Shown here piece after piece: positions 34,206 to 43,337 of a stretch of DNA of 64,000 nt (position 1 is its first letter; each line of letters begins with the position of its first letter). Under the pieces are notes generated by a model, which searched no databases, was not told where the DNA came from, and saw only the letters and a program-made list of their open reading frames with translations. Source of the DNA: Verrucomicrobiia bacterium (GTDB lineage Bacteria > Verrucomicrobiota > Verrucomicrobiia > Verrucomicrobiales > DEV007); assembly GCA_030427505.1 (NCBI GenBank), contig JAUICH010000010.1, positions 1 to 64,000 on the forward strand, read 5' to 3'. The translations under genes were made by a program, and so were the position numbers.

Positions 34206-34742
34206 GTGACCAAGTTTTCCCCTCAACTTTCCTGCTGTAGCGAGTGGAGTCACCAGTGCCGGGCCAACTGTGGCCCCGAAACGGTGGACATTCTCTTGAA
34301 GGATCGCCGTCTCCAGGAATTTCCCGAACAGCTGGACGCCCTACTGGAATTCCGCGCCAGTCTTCAGGGAGTTGGCGATCACTCCGGCACCGGAAACGCC
34401 GATGCCATCATTCGCCAATTCCTCAGCGCCCGGAAAGTGGCCGAGCGTCATTTTTACCTGACCTTTTACCGCCTGCGCCGCTGGCTGGAGAACCACTTCG
34501 AGGTGGAAGTTTCCGCGGAGTCCGTCTCAGGCACTGCGGGGGCCGTGCAGACTTACCCCCTGAATCTCGGTTTCCGGGAGTTCGACATCCTGCTCCGCGC
34601 CAGCCGTCACCAGTTCTTCGAACACACCGAAGACGGCATCCAGTTCGATCAAGTGAGTGCCCGCATCGTGCGGAAGGCTCCGGCCCCATGGGAACGGGAC
34701 ACTCAGCGCTCTGCCGAAATAGCGACTGCCGCGGAGGTTTAG
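34206..34742 (+). CDS. Unknown protein with N-terminal cysteine cluster
   Basis: 178 aa from a GTG start. The N-terminus has four Cys in about 14 residues (CCSEWSHQCRANC), a possible metal or redox site. A helical middle follows (VAERHFYLTFYRLRRWLENHF), with an alpha/beta end. No signal peptide or known domain recognised. It shares the divergent region and the Fur-like palindrome with the small Cys-rich gene, so iron or another metal is the likeliest link. Confidence 0.65.
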   Translation: MTKFSPQLSCCSEWSHQCRANCGPETVDILLKDRRLQEFPEQLDALLEFRASLQGVGDHSGTGNADAIIRQFLSARKVAERHFYLTFYRLRRWLENHFEVEVSAESVSGTAGAVQTYPLNLGFREFDILLRASRHQFFEHTEDGIQFDQVSARIVRKAPAPWERDTQRSAEIATAAEV

Positions 34743-34775
34743 TTTCCGCTCTGAATGAGGAGGGAGGGAGAGCCC

Positions 34776-35411
34776 TTACCCCATCACATAGTCCCGCATC
34801 GTCCCGATGATGATGCTGACACTGACGGCGCCCGCGTCGGGATGGCCGATGGAGCGGTCTCCCAGGGTGTGGGCGCGGCCCATCGTGGCGCGCATGGCGC
34901 TGCTGGCGTCTTTGCCCGCTTCGGCGGCCTCGGCCACGGCTTGAATCGCGTCGGGCAGGGAGGCGTCTTTCACTTCCTCCGCCTTATCGGCGGCGGGTTT
35001 CAGGGCGTCCACCATGGTCTTGTCGCCGGGTTTGGCGCCGCCCCGGGTCATCACGCCGTCCGCAGCGGCGGTGAGAAAGGTGGCCAGCTCGGGAGCGCCG
35101 AAAGAGTCCGCGTCGCCCAAGGCTTTCCCGCCGTTGCGGAAAAGGGTGCCGAACACCGCGCCGGAAGCGCCGCCCATGCTGGACATCATGGCCATGCCCA
35201 CGCTCATAAACTGCTTGCCCAGCGGCTCGCCTTCCGTGGTGTCCAGCTTCGCCTTGGCGGCGTTCATGCCGCGCTCCATGCCAATGCCGTGATCGCCGTC
35301 GCCAAGCTTCCGGTCGGCTTCGGACAGGATGGGTTCGGACTCGATGATTTTGTCCGCGACCTGGATCAACATTTCGCGGACTTCAGCGGCGTTCAGAGTT
35401 TCTTTGGGCAT
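34776..35411 (-). CDS. dhaL: Dihydroxyacetone kinase subunit DhaL
   Basis: 211 aa from ATG 35411 (a TTG five codons upstream is possible). It is the complete ADP/ATP-binding DhaL domain: KLGDGDHGIGMERG supplies the magnesium-binding aspartates, followed by SSMGGASGAVFGTLFRN and DASSAMRATMGRAHTLGDRSIGHPDAGA. With DhaK it phosphorylates dihydroxyacetone or a short ketose. No phosphotransferase subunit DhaM is nearby and ATP-type residues are kept, so ATP is the likely donor. It lies 60 nt downstream of dhaK. Confidence 0.92.
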   Translation of the reverse strand: MPKETLNAAEVREMLIQVADKIIESEPILSEADRKLGDGDHGIGMERGMNAAKAKLDTTEGEPLGKQFMSVGMAMMSSMGGASGAVFGTLFRNGGKALGDADSFGAPELATFLTAAADGVMTRGGAKPGDKTMVDALKPAADKAEEVKDASLPDAIQAVAEAAEAGKDASSAMRATMGRAHTLGDRSIGHPDAGAVSVSIIIGTMRDYVMG

Positions 35412-35471
35412 GGCCGGTAGAGACAAACGGTGTGGAAAATAAAGGAAGAAATAACGAGTGTGCTGGACCGG

Positions 35472-36515
35472 TCAACCGCCGTAACGGCCTTCCATCTTGC
35501 TGAAACAGACAGACTGGCAAGGCGCGTCCCAGTAGCGTTTCAGTTCGTCATCCATCTTGGTGATGGAAAAGGAGATGCCCGCCATTTCCTGGCAGGTCAC
35601 CAGCGGACCGACCATGACGTCATACACTTTGAGACCCTTGGCGGTGAGCAGTTCCTTCGCTTTGCGCAGGGCGATCAGGCACTCCATCATGGTGGTGGAG
35701 CCCAGGCTGTTCACGAAGAAGAGCACTTCGTCGCCCTCCTTCAGGGCTTCAATTTCCTCGTCGTCCTCGAAGTCCTTGAAGATCAGGTCCAGCATCATGG
35801 GCGTGAGTTCGTCCGCCGTGGTCATCGGGATTTCCGACACGCCCGGCTCGCCATGAATGCCCATGCCGAGGCCGATCTTGTCTTCGTCGATCTCGAAGGT
35901 CGGCTTACCCGTGGCGGGAATGGAGCCCGGAGACATGGACACGCCCACGGAGCGGGTGTGGAGTACGGCTTTCTTCGCGGCGGCTTCCAGTTCGTTCAGT
36001 GTCTTAGCTTCCTGAGAAGCGGCGCCCGCCAGTTTCACGATCGGCACCAGCCCAGCGATGCCGCGGCGCTTGTGCTTCTGCGTGGGCGGAGCGGAGCACA
36101 CGTCGTCCCAGATCAGCACGGTGCGCACGTCGATGCCCTCGTCGTCTTCGGCGAGTTCCGCGCCCATGTCGAAATTCATCACGTCCCCGGCGTAGTTGCC
36201 GTACAAATACAGCACGCCATTGCCCCGGTTCACGGCCTGGGTGGCTTCCAGCACGATGTCCGGCGGCGGGGCCGCGAAGATGTCGCCACAGGCCGCGCCG
36301 TCCGCGAGATTCCGGCCCACCAGGCCATGGTAAATCGGCTCGTGGCCGCTGCCGCCGCCCACCAGCAGGGCGACCTTGTTGTCGGGAATATTCTTCAGTG
36401 CCAGGGAGCGCTGACCCACATGGACGCACTCGCCATTGTAGGCTTCCACCAGGCCTTCGACCAGTTCGTCGGCGACTTTCAGCGGGTCGTTAATCAGTTT
36501 TCGGATCGAACTCAT
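35472..36515 (-). CDS. dhaK: Dihydroxyacetone kinase subunit DhaK
   Basis: 347 aa. The substrate-binding DhaK domain has VGGGSGHEPIYHG (His58) and the covalent-substrate histidine in GMGIHGEPG (His221), plus GNYAGDVMNFDM. It binds a ketone substrate as a hemiaminal and works with DhaL. The aldolase/dehydrogenase gene upstream makes DHAP-type products or uses ketose phosphates, so the kinase may supply the aldolase with a phosphorylated ketose or recover dihydroxyacetone. Confidence 0.93.
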   Translation of the reverse strand: MSSIRKLINDPLKVADELVEGLVEAYNGECVHVGQRSLALKNIPDNKVALLVGGGSGHEPIYHGLVGRNLADGAACGDIFAAPPPDIVLEATQAVNRGNGVLYLYGNYAGDVMNFDMGAELAEDDEGIDVRTVLIWDDVCSAPPTQKHKRRGIAGLVPIVKLAGAASQEAKTLNELEAAAKKAVLHTRSVGVSMSPGSIPATGKPTFEIDEDKIGLGMGIHGEPGVSEIPMTTADELTPMMLDLIFKDFEDDEEIEALKEGDEVLFFVNSLGSTTMMECLIALRKAKELLTAKGLKVYDVMVGPLVTCQEMAGISFSITKMDDELKRYWDAPCQSVCFSKMEGRYGG

Positions 36516-36541
36516 GGGTGTTTTTCTCGGGGAAAGAGTCT

Positions 36542-36570
36542 CTATTAAACGAAACGGGTAGGGGAGTCAA
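36542..36570 (-). promoter_or_regulatory. Possible dhaKL promoter
   Basis: On the minus strand: TTGACT, 17-bp spacer, TAATAG. The -35 box matches five of six bases; the -10 box is weaker. It lies 27 nt before ATG 36515, in the 263-nt gap after the aldolase gene, so dhaKL can be transcribed on its own. Confidence 0.5.
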
Positions 36571-36778
36571 AGGCCGCGTTGAACGAAACCATCCACCTCA
36601 TTTTTACCTCAACACATTAAATACTTCTCATCACTTCCATCGCTAAGCCCCATCCTTTCCTAGCCTGGCGTCCTCTCATTGTCTGAAAGTCTGATGGTCT
36701 CATTGTCATTGTCACGTCCGCCAAGCCTCGAAGCGTCCGCTTCCTCCCTCCGCGTCCGCCACTCTCTTCCCGCGCGCC

Positions 36779-38758
36779 TCAAATCACTCTATCATTTCCC
36801 CCATCCACCGGAATCTGCGCGCCAGTCGTTTTACCAAAGAGCGGGCTGGCCATGGCAGCCACCATCAGGCCCACGTCGCGGCTCTTGATTTCCGTCTTCA
36901 GGAGGTTGCGGGCCTTGTATTCTTCCACCGTCATGCCGTAGCGCTCGGCGGAACGGGCCAGGGCCTCCGGCGTCCACAGCTTGGTGTCGAAAACAGCGTC
37001 CGGGTGAATGATGTTGCAGCGCACGCCCTGGGGCGCCAGTTCCAGCGCCGCCACGCGGCAGAGCTGGGTGAGCCCCGCCTTGGCGCAGGAATAACTCGCG
37101 GCGCCCGCGCCCGGCGCGTTCACATTGCGCGAGCCCACCAGCACGATGGCCGGGTCGATCCCCAGCTTCAGGTAAGGAATGGTGTGCTTCAACAGCACTT
37201 GGTGGCTGGTCAGGTTTACCGCCATGGACTTGTCCCAGTTGCTCTGCTCCAAGTCTTCCAGGTGCGCCCCGGCGGTAAAGATGCCCGCGTTGCTTACCAG
37301 AATGTCCAGCCCGCCAAAGCGGCGCACGGTGTCATTGATGGCGGCGACGACTTTCTCTTCGTCCGTCAGGTTCACCACCATGCCCACGCCGCCGATACCG
37401 GCCATGGCTTCCTCGATCTCAGGATTCAGGTCCAGGCCAATGACCTTGGCCCCTTGCAGGGCCAGTTGCTCGGCGCAGGCAAAGCCGATGCCGGCGGCGG
37501 AGCCAGTGACGATGGCCACCTTGCCTTGGTGAACGGGTTTTGCCACGCCCGCCTTCTTCAGCTTGGCCTGCTCCAGTTCCCAGTATTCGATTTCGAAGAT
37601 ATCCTTCGCCGGCAGGGCTCGCCAGCCGCCCAGTGCGCCTTCCACCTGCTGGATGGTCTTCATCGTTTCGCTGGTAATGTCCGCGATGATCTGAGCCTCC
37701 GGCAGGGTGGACCCAAAGCTGATGGAGCCATAGCCAGGCCACACCGCCCAGCGCGGCGCGGTATCCAGCATGGTCTGGGAGCCATCCGTGTTGGCCTCGA
37801 AATATTTCCGGTAGTCTTCCTCAAACCCGGCCACGTCCGCCTCGGGTTCGGCACTCACGATCAAGGGCACACGCTTGGTGCGGATGACGTGGTCCGGGGT
37901 CAGCGGTCCCTGGTTGGCCACGGAACCCAGTCCATCCAGCAGAGAATATTCGATCGCGTTCTGATCGTGATTCCACAGGGCATAGACCGCGCCGCCGCGC
38001 TTTTCGGAAACGAGCTTCCGGACTTTCGCCAGGGTCTTGAGGTCCTCAGCGATCTCTTTAGACGCGGGCGGCTTCACTTCCGGGGCGCGCTCGGTAATGT
38101 AATTTTCCGCCAGGGACACCAGCTCGATCATCAACTCGTAACTGCGCCGGGCATCGTCGTGAAACGTGAAGATGCCGTGGTTCATCAGGATGATGCCGTC
38201 GATGCCGCTCAGGTCGCCTTTTTCCTTGAGGCGCTTGTTCACTTCCAGCGCCAGGATGAAGCCGGGCATCACGTAGGGAACCACGATCACGCGGCCGCCA
38301 TAGACTTCCTGGATGATCGCCTCGCCATTGGGGTTGTTTGTCAGGGCGATCACCGCGTTCGCGTGGGTGTGGTCCACGTATTTCGCGGGAATGACCGCGT
38401 GCAAAATAGCCTCGATAGACGGCGTGGGCGCGCTGGGGTTCAGCATGGCGGCGCGTTGCTGGGCCACCATGTCGGTGTCGCTCAGTTCCGTCATCTCCGC
38501 CATTTTGAGCAGGGCGCTCATCCGGACCGGCGCGAAACCCGCTTCTTCGATGGTGCCCAAGTCCCAGCCGCTGCCCTTCACGTAAAGGATGTCCGTCTCC
38601 TCACCGTAGAAGTCCTTTTCCCGCGCCTTGACGGAGGTGTTCCCGCCGCCGTGCAAGACCAGTTCCGGGTCGGCCCCCAGCAGGCGGGAGGTATAGACTC
38701 GCATGCCCAATTCACTGGGATACTTAGCGGCTTCCTGATCGTTCCAGAGACTCTTCAT
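36779..38758 (-). CDS. Bifunctional class II aldolase / short-chain dehydrogenase
   Basis: 659 aa from ATG 38758 (frame open to 39022, but the conserved N-terminus is MKSLWNDQEAAKYPSELG). Residues 1-400 are a class II aldolase/RhaD-like domain with GGGNTSVK, YVKGSGWDL and zinc histidines in DHTHANAVI. Residues about 420-655 are an SDR dehydrogenase: TGSAAGIGFA, VSNAGI and YSCAKAG (catalytic Tyr and Lys). The architecture matches the rhamnulose-1-phosphate aldolase/lactaldehyde dehydrogenase type, which splits a ketose phosphate to DHAP and an aldehyde and oxidises the aldehyde. Rhamnose or fucose use is inferred; no isomerase or kinase of that pathway is in the window. Confidence 0.88.
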   Translation of the reverse strand: MKSLWNDQEAAKYPSELGMRVYTSRLLGADPELVLHGGGNTSVKAREKDFYGEETDILYVKGSGWDLGTIEEAGFAPVRMSALLKMAEMTELSDTDMVAQQRAAMLNPSAPTPSIEAILHAVIPAKYVDHTHANAVIALTNNPNGEAIIQEVYGGRVIVVPYVMPGFILALEVNKRLKEKGDLSGIDGIILMNHGIFTFHDDARRSYELMIELVSLAENYITERAPEVKPPASKEIAEDLKTLAKVRKLVSEKRGGAVYALWNHDQNAIEYSLLDGLGSVANQGPLTPDHVIRTKRVPLIVSAEPEADVAGFEEDYRKYFEANTDGSQTMLDTAPRWAVWPGYGSISFGSTLPEAQIIADITSETMKTIQQVEGALGGWRALPAKDIFEIEYWELEQAKLKKAGVAKPVHQGKVAIVTGSAAGIGFACAEQLALQGAKVIGLDLNPEIEEAMAGIGGVGMVVNLTDEEKVVAAINDTVRRFGGLDILVSNAGIFTAGAHLEDLEQSNWDKSMAVNLTSHQVLLKHTIPYLKLGIDPAIVLVGSRNVNAPGAGAASYSCAKAGLTQLCRVAALELAPQGVRCNIIHPDAVFDTKLWTPEALARSAERYGMTVEEYKARNLLKTEIKSRDVGLMVAAMASPLFGKTTGAQIPVDGGNDRVI

Positions 38759-39228
38759 GGTAGGGTTGAAAAAACGAAAGGGGTATGATGGGGCATTCAG
38801 CCAAAGAATCCATCGTGAATCGAGGAAAAGGGGATGGGAATTTTGGAGCGGAGGTTGGGGAGCGTATTCGTGCTCTTGAGCAAACGAAACGAAGTTGGGA
38901 CAGACTTGGACGTGGAGCGAATTTGGACTGCGGTGGCAATGCGAAGCGCGACACCGCTTTGGGGGGCGTGAGAGTGCAGTATGTCGCGGGTGCTTCAGAG
39001 CGACTGGCGATCTTTTGGCCAACGATAGTGTGGCCCGGGTGGTGGTAAGGGCCTGCCATCAGGCCGCTTTCCGCGGAGTTCTTTTCAGGAGATGCGAACA
39101 CTTTCCCTCAAAGCGGTGTCGCCGGACAATCCTTTCGGCTTGTCCTCTGTCACCGCAGTCCAAATTCTCCTGGGGTGATTCCCCCAGTCTTGCGCAAGTT
39201 CGGCAATCTCAATAGCGTATTCAGGCTG
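38759..39228. other. Divergent intergenic region
   Basis: It separates the minus-strand aldolase gene from the plus-strand MoxR operon. I see no RNA gene, repeat or terminator. Promoters for both directions must lie here or just inside 39229-39290, but no clear sigma-70 pair was found. Confidence 0.5.
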
Positions 39229-41199
39229 ATGGTTTTGACCACTTTGCAGTTTGCCGGGGCAGGAATTCGGGTAGAATCTACGATTGCTGTGATTTTTCGC
39301 GTTTTCCCGACCCCCCGAACGCTGACCGCCAGTCTTCTGCTGGTGTTATTGAGTGGGCTCTTGGTCTCTCCGAACGCGCCCGCGGCGGACAGCGAATTTC
39401 CCCGGAAAATCGAAAGCATCCCTTCGGAGTTCGATCCCATCGCCGACCAGGAAGGGTATGCCTGGGTGTTGAACAAGGACGCTTCGGTCAAGTCGGGACG
39501 GATTTCCTATTTCCGGGCCGCCATGGCGCTGAAGCTGGAGGGCGAAGCGCCGCCGGTTACGGCGGTAGCGCAGCTTTCGGGAAATGAATACCGTTTCACC
39601 TTGGGGAAAGAGAGTGGCCCCCAATTCACTCGGGACGTATGGGTGGACCCGGAAAGGAGCGCGGCGCGCTTTTTGGACGTGCTCGAAAACCCAGGGGAGG
39701 AGGCCGTCAATCTCCGTGTGGAATACACCACCACCTACCAGGCTCAGTGGCAGGACCTGCACCTGGAAAGCGGGCAGATTTATTCCCAGCCTTCCGGTGG
39801 TATCCTGGGCGCCCGCCAATACGGGCTCGTGGCCCGCTTCGGACAGTTGGACGGACGGCACGACACCCTGTTTCTCCTGACCGGAGAGAAGGAGGAATTG
39901 AAACCCGCGGTGCGTTTCAGTTCCAACCAGCGTGAACTGGTCTTCGAGTATTCCCTGGAAATTCCGGCGGGGAAAAAGGTGGCCCTGCTGCACTGGGTCA
40001 TTCAGCGGAACCTGGCGGGGCCGGAGGATGCCGAGGACGAGTTCGAGGCTTTCTATCAGCGGCGGCAGCTGGTGTCCCCGAACGTCAGCAATGAAGTGGC
40101 CCTCCTGGTCCGGAACTTCAACGTTGAACCCCGGCCGGCGGGCGCCGCGCAACCCTTCGACAAAGCGGCGCTGGTGGCGGTGAACCGGCTGAGCGATTCC
40201 CTGGGCATCGAGCGCGGCCGGGACGATGTGCTGTGGATCACGGAAGAAAACCAGTTGGCCGGAAAGGTGGCAGAAGGCGCTACCCTGACTGCCGAGGGCA
40301 GGTGGGGAACCGCGACCGTGGGCGCCGCGCGGATCGCCGCCATCCAGGGCGGAAACGGCATCGGCCGGCAAGAGCGGATCTTTTTGCGGGACGGCCGGGT
40401 CCTGGCGGGTGAGCTAAGCGCGGAGAACCTGAAGATGACCGGCCCGGACGGCTGGGAAATGGATCTCGCCCCGGCGGATCTGGGCTTCGTCATTTCCGCC
40501 CTGGATGCCGCCGACGGTAAGCTGCCGGAAAACTCCGGGTCCTGCGTGGCATTGCGCTCGGGAGAAGTCCTGATTTCGGACGCCGCGGACGCGGCGGCCT
40601 CAATTACCGTGTTGTCTCCCTGGGGCGCTAAGACGGTGCCTCTTGGCGAGATTGTAGCCATGGACTACGCCAGCGCCATGGCTCCGAAGTTCCGCCTGAA
40701 CCTGGCGGATGGCTCCCGCCTCAGCGTGCTGCTGCTGGACGCGGAACTCACCGTGAAGCGCGTGCCGGAGGGCGATACCGTGACTTTCCCCGCCCGGGAC
40801 ATCGTCTCGGTCTGGAAAGCAGGCGATCCGCTGGGCGAGCCCGCCTTGGACGAAAGCGATCTCTGGCTGGCCCTGGAAGACCTCGGCGAGCCGGGGGATC
40901 TCGTCTATCCCGCCGCCCTTTTGAAGGGAAACAATCTGCTGCGCGCGGACTTGGCAACGGAATCGCTTCATTTGGTGGCCGGAAGCAGCGTGACGGAGGT
41001 GAAGCCGGCCGAAATGCTTTCTATTCGCCGGTCCGATGAATCAGAATTCGATGCGGTGCCGCTATTTGAAGTGGAGATGGCTTCCGGGGATACCCTGACC
41101 GGGCGCCTGAGGGAACGAACCCTGACACTCGCGACTGGCGATGATCGCTGGGACGTGCCGGTGCAGCATTTCCTGGAGTGGGTGAGGAACGAAGAGTGA
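39229..41199 (+). CDS. Large exported beta-rich protein, first gene of the MoxR operon
   Basis: About 656 aa from ATG 39229; GTG 39289 would give a tidier signal peptide (RTLTASLLLVLLSGLLVSPNAPAADS) and the 5' end is uncertain. The mature protein is beta-rich. Repeated modules have a short strand, W/F-G-T, then an Ile/Val pair (GRWGTATVGAARIAAIQGG, SPWGAKTVPLGEIVAM). The middle (FLRDGRVLAGELSAENLKM) aligns with the next protein (FLRDGQVFNGRVSAENLRF), so the two are paralogues. I know no family name. It is translationally coupled to the next gene by a 4-nt overlap. The operon suggests an envelope role. Confidence 0.75.
   Translation: MVLTTLQFAGAGIRVESTIAVIFRVFPTPRTLTASLLLVLLSGLLVSPNAPAADSEFPRKIESIPSEFDPIADQEGYAWVLNKDASVKSGRISYFRAAMALKLEGEAPPVTAVAQLSGNEYRFTLGKESGPQFTRDVWVDPERSAARFLDVLENPGEEAVNLRVEYTTTYQAQWQDLHLESGQIYSQPSGGILGARQYGLVARFGQLDGRHDTLFLLTGEKEELKPAVRFSSNQRELVFEYSLEIPAGKKVALLHWVIQRNLAGPEDAEDEFEAFYQRRQLVSPNVSNEVALLVRNFNVEPRPAGAAQPFDKAALVAVNRLSDSLGIERGRDDVLWITEENQLAGKVAEGATLTAEGRWGTATVGAARIAAIQGGNGIGRQERIFLRDGRVLAGELSAENLKMTGPDGWEMDLAPADLGFVISALDAADGKLPENSGSCVALRSGEVLISDAADAAASITVLSPWGAKTVPLGEIVAMDYASAMAPKFRLNLADGSRLSVLLLDAELTVKRVPEGDTVTFPARDIVSVWKAGDPLGEPALDESDLWLALEDLGEPGDLVYPAALLKGNNLLRADLATESLHLVAGSSVTEVKPAEMLSIRRSDESEFDAVPLFEVEMASGDTLTGRLRERTLTLATGDDRWDVPVQHFLEWVRNEE
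39259..39287 (+). promoter_or_regulatory. Element like those upstream of the caspase/FGE genes
   Basis: GCAGGAATT followed by CGAT at exactly the same spacing (22 nt between first bases) as in the three caspase/FGE elements. If it is a promoter, the ATG at 39229 is not used and translation starts further down. If ATG 39229 is correct, the match is coincidental. Confidence 0.35.
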
Positions 41200-43295
41200 G
41201 AGGAACTATCAACCAACGGCGGCGAACCCCCAGCCCGCGCAATGCCGCGGGATGGACGGTGGGCCTTGTTTTCGCAGCGACGGTTGCGGCTCTGACGGGA
41301 TTGCCGGCCCCGGCATCGGCCCAGAACGCCCCGGTCATTTCGGACCCGCTCGTGCCCGCCGCCATGGGCATCCGCACGGACCAGGCAGGTAACAGTTGGA
41401 ACATTGAACAAAACGGTTCCCTCGGGCGTGTTGGAAATTCGCTGGTAAACAGCGGGCTGAACCTGCTGATCAACAACCAGCAGTTCTACACCTACCAGCC
41501 GATGATGACTGCGGACGGCAAGGAGTACGTCCTGCACAACCGGCAAAACTCCTCCATCGCCGGGCTGGAAGTGCTTCGCCGCATCCGCATGATGGAGCAG
41601 GAGGGCATCGTCCGTTACCTGGAGATTCTGTCCAACGTCTCGGCCAACACGATCAACCTGAACGTCAGCCTGCGGACGAACTTCAGCGGCAATTACAAGA
41701 CCTACCTGACGGACCAGGGAAACGCGGACGTGGTCATGTTGGGTAACCGGGAGAGCGCCATCCTCGTCACGCCCGGCTCTACCCAGACAAACCGGGCCTT
41801 CGTTTTTGCGCTCTGCTCTCCGAAGAGCCAACTGAAGCCTTCCATCAGCAGCCAGAACAAGTATGCCCTGACTTTCCAGTATAACCTGACACTGGCGCCG
41901 GGGCAGACCGTCATCCTGGCCCATGCCGTGGGGCAGGTGCCCGTGCCGCGGAATTACGATCGCCGCTCTCTGGCCCAGTTGTTCCGCCCCTTTCAGTTGA
42001 ACCGCCTTCAAAGCTCCATTCCCAGCGACCTGAGAAAGCTGGTGGCGAATTACGAACGCTCCGGAGCTCCCGGAGGCGCGGCCCTGCTTTCCAGCACCAG
42101 CCTGGACGGCCTGGGCGTGGAACGGCTGAGGCGCGATGTGCTGGCCATGGGCGAAACCACCCGGCTGGTGGGGTCCGCGAGTTGCGGAAGACTTACCCTG
42201 TCTTCAGACTACGGAGACGCGGAGATCCCTTTTGAAAACGTCGCCGCCGTGGTGGGTGGAAATCGCGGCACCCGTGACGTGGCCCGGGTCTTTCTGCGGG
42301 ACGGGCAGGTCTTCAATGGCCGGGTATCGGCGGAGAATCTCCGCTTCGTCATGGCCAGCGGCGGAAAAATGAACCTGGACGTTTCAAATCTGGACCGCCT
42401 GGTGCGCGGCCAGAAGGAGAACGAAGGCGTGTGGGAAGAGGGCGTCGTGGCCCTGATCGAAACCTTCGGCGGCGACCGTCTGGCGGTTTACGGTGGCAAG
42501 GACTTCCAGATCAGCGCCGCCACCTCCTGGGGCAGCCTGCGTTTTTCACTGGATGACCTGCTCTGGCTCTCTCCCCAGGAAGACGAGCCGGTGGGCCATT
42601 ATATCGAGTTTAAGGACGGCACCCGCTGTTATGCCTACCTGTCAGGAGACACGGTTCCGGTTTACAGCGAACTGTTCGGCGAGCACGATCTGGAGGTCCG
42701 CCAGATCCGAGCCGTGGTGACCCGGGCCTCGGTGGAGCGGGCGGAGGAACTCCAGGATCGGGCGATAATTGAACCCGTCATCACTCAACCGAATCTAAGG
42801 CTGGCAGGAAACCAGCGCGTCGTCTGTCAGGTCATTACACCCTCTCTGAAAGTGCTGACCGGAACGGAAGCCCTCCTGATTTCCCCTGACGAGATCCGAA
42901 CCATGACCAATCCCCTGGAAGACTTCGCCAGCGAGCCTCAAGGGCCCGGCGGCCCGGAGTTCCGGATCGAACTCTGGGGCGGGGGCGTCATTACGGGACG
43001 CCTCGGCGATGCCTTTGTTCCAATCCGGGTCCGGGGCGAAGAGTGGAAGATTCCCGTGGGCGACATCGTAGCCTACGAGACACCGGTGCCGCGCCTGAAC
43101 GACGGCGCCCGGCAGGAGATCTCCGAACTCATCCGGAAACTGGGCTCGGACGATTGGGAAACGAGGGAAGTGGCGACGGAGGAACTAAACGGCTACGGTT
43201 ACCTGGCGAAAGCGATTTTGGAAAAGGAACTCAACACCAATCCCGACCCCGAAGTCCGGCGGCGGATCGAGCGGGTGCTGTCCGGAGTGGAGTGA
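41196..43295 (+). CDS. Large exported beta-rich protein, paralogue of the preceding gene
   Basis: 699 aa from GTG 41196, which overlaps the previous stop as GTGA and has GAGGA seven bases upstream: a clear coupled start. A signal peptide (GLVFAATVAALTGLPAPASA) leads to a domain of extended beta structure shared with the preceding protein (SYGDAEIPFENVAAVVGG-like modules; ATSWGSLRFSLDDLLWLS). The last 60 residues (LIRKLGSDDWETREVATEEL, PDPEVRRRIERVL) look like HEAT-type helical repeats. Probably a periplasmic or outer-surface partner of the vWA proteins. Function not known. Confidence 0.77.
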   Translation: MRGTINQRRRTPSPRNAAGWTVGLVFAATVAALTGLPAPASAQNAPVISDPLVPAAMGIRTDQAGNSWNIEQNGSLGRVGNSLVNSGLNLLINNQQFYTYQPMMTADGKEYVLHNRQNSSIAGLEVLRRIRMMEQEGIVRYLEILSNVSANTINLNVSLRTNFSGNYKTYLTDQGNADVVMLGNRESAILVTPGSTQTNRAFVFALCSPKSQLKPSISSQNKYALTFQYNLTLAPGQTVILAHAVGQVPVPRNYDRRSLAQLFRPFQLNRLQSSIPSDLRKLVANYERSGAPGGAALLSSTSLDGLGVERLRRDVLAMGETTRLVGSASCGRLTLSSDYGDAEIPFENVAAVVGGNRGTRDVARVFLRDGQVFNGRVSAENLRFVMASGGKMNLDVSNLDRLVRGQKENEGVWEEGVVALIETFGGDRLAVYGGKDFQISAATSWGSLRFSLDDLLWLSPQEDEPVGHYIEFKDGTRCYAYLSGDTVPVYSELFGEHDLEVRQIRAVVTRASVERAEELQDRAIIEPVITQPNLRLAGNQRVVCQVITPSLKVLTGTEALLISPDEIRTMTNPLEDFASEPQGPGGPEFRIELWGGGVITGRLGDAFVPIRVRGEEWKIPVGDIVAYETPVPRLNDGARQEISELIRKLGSDDWETREVATEELNGYGYLAKAILEKELNTNPDPEVRRRIERVLSGVE

Positions 43296-43337
43296 TTGGG
43301 TTCAATTGTTGGGTACAAGAAGGTTAGATAAGTTTTT

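Noticed and set aside
36674-36707. Two direct copies of TCTCATTGTC
   Set aside because: Two 10-nt copies in a short gap are within chance for a T/C-rich stretch.
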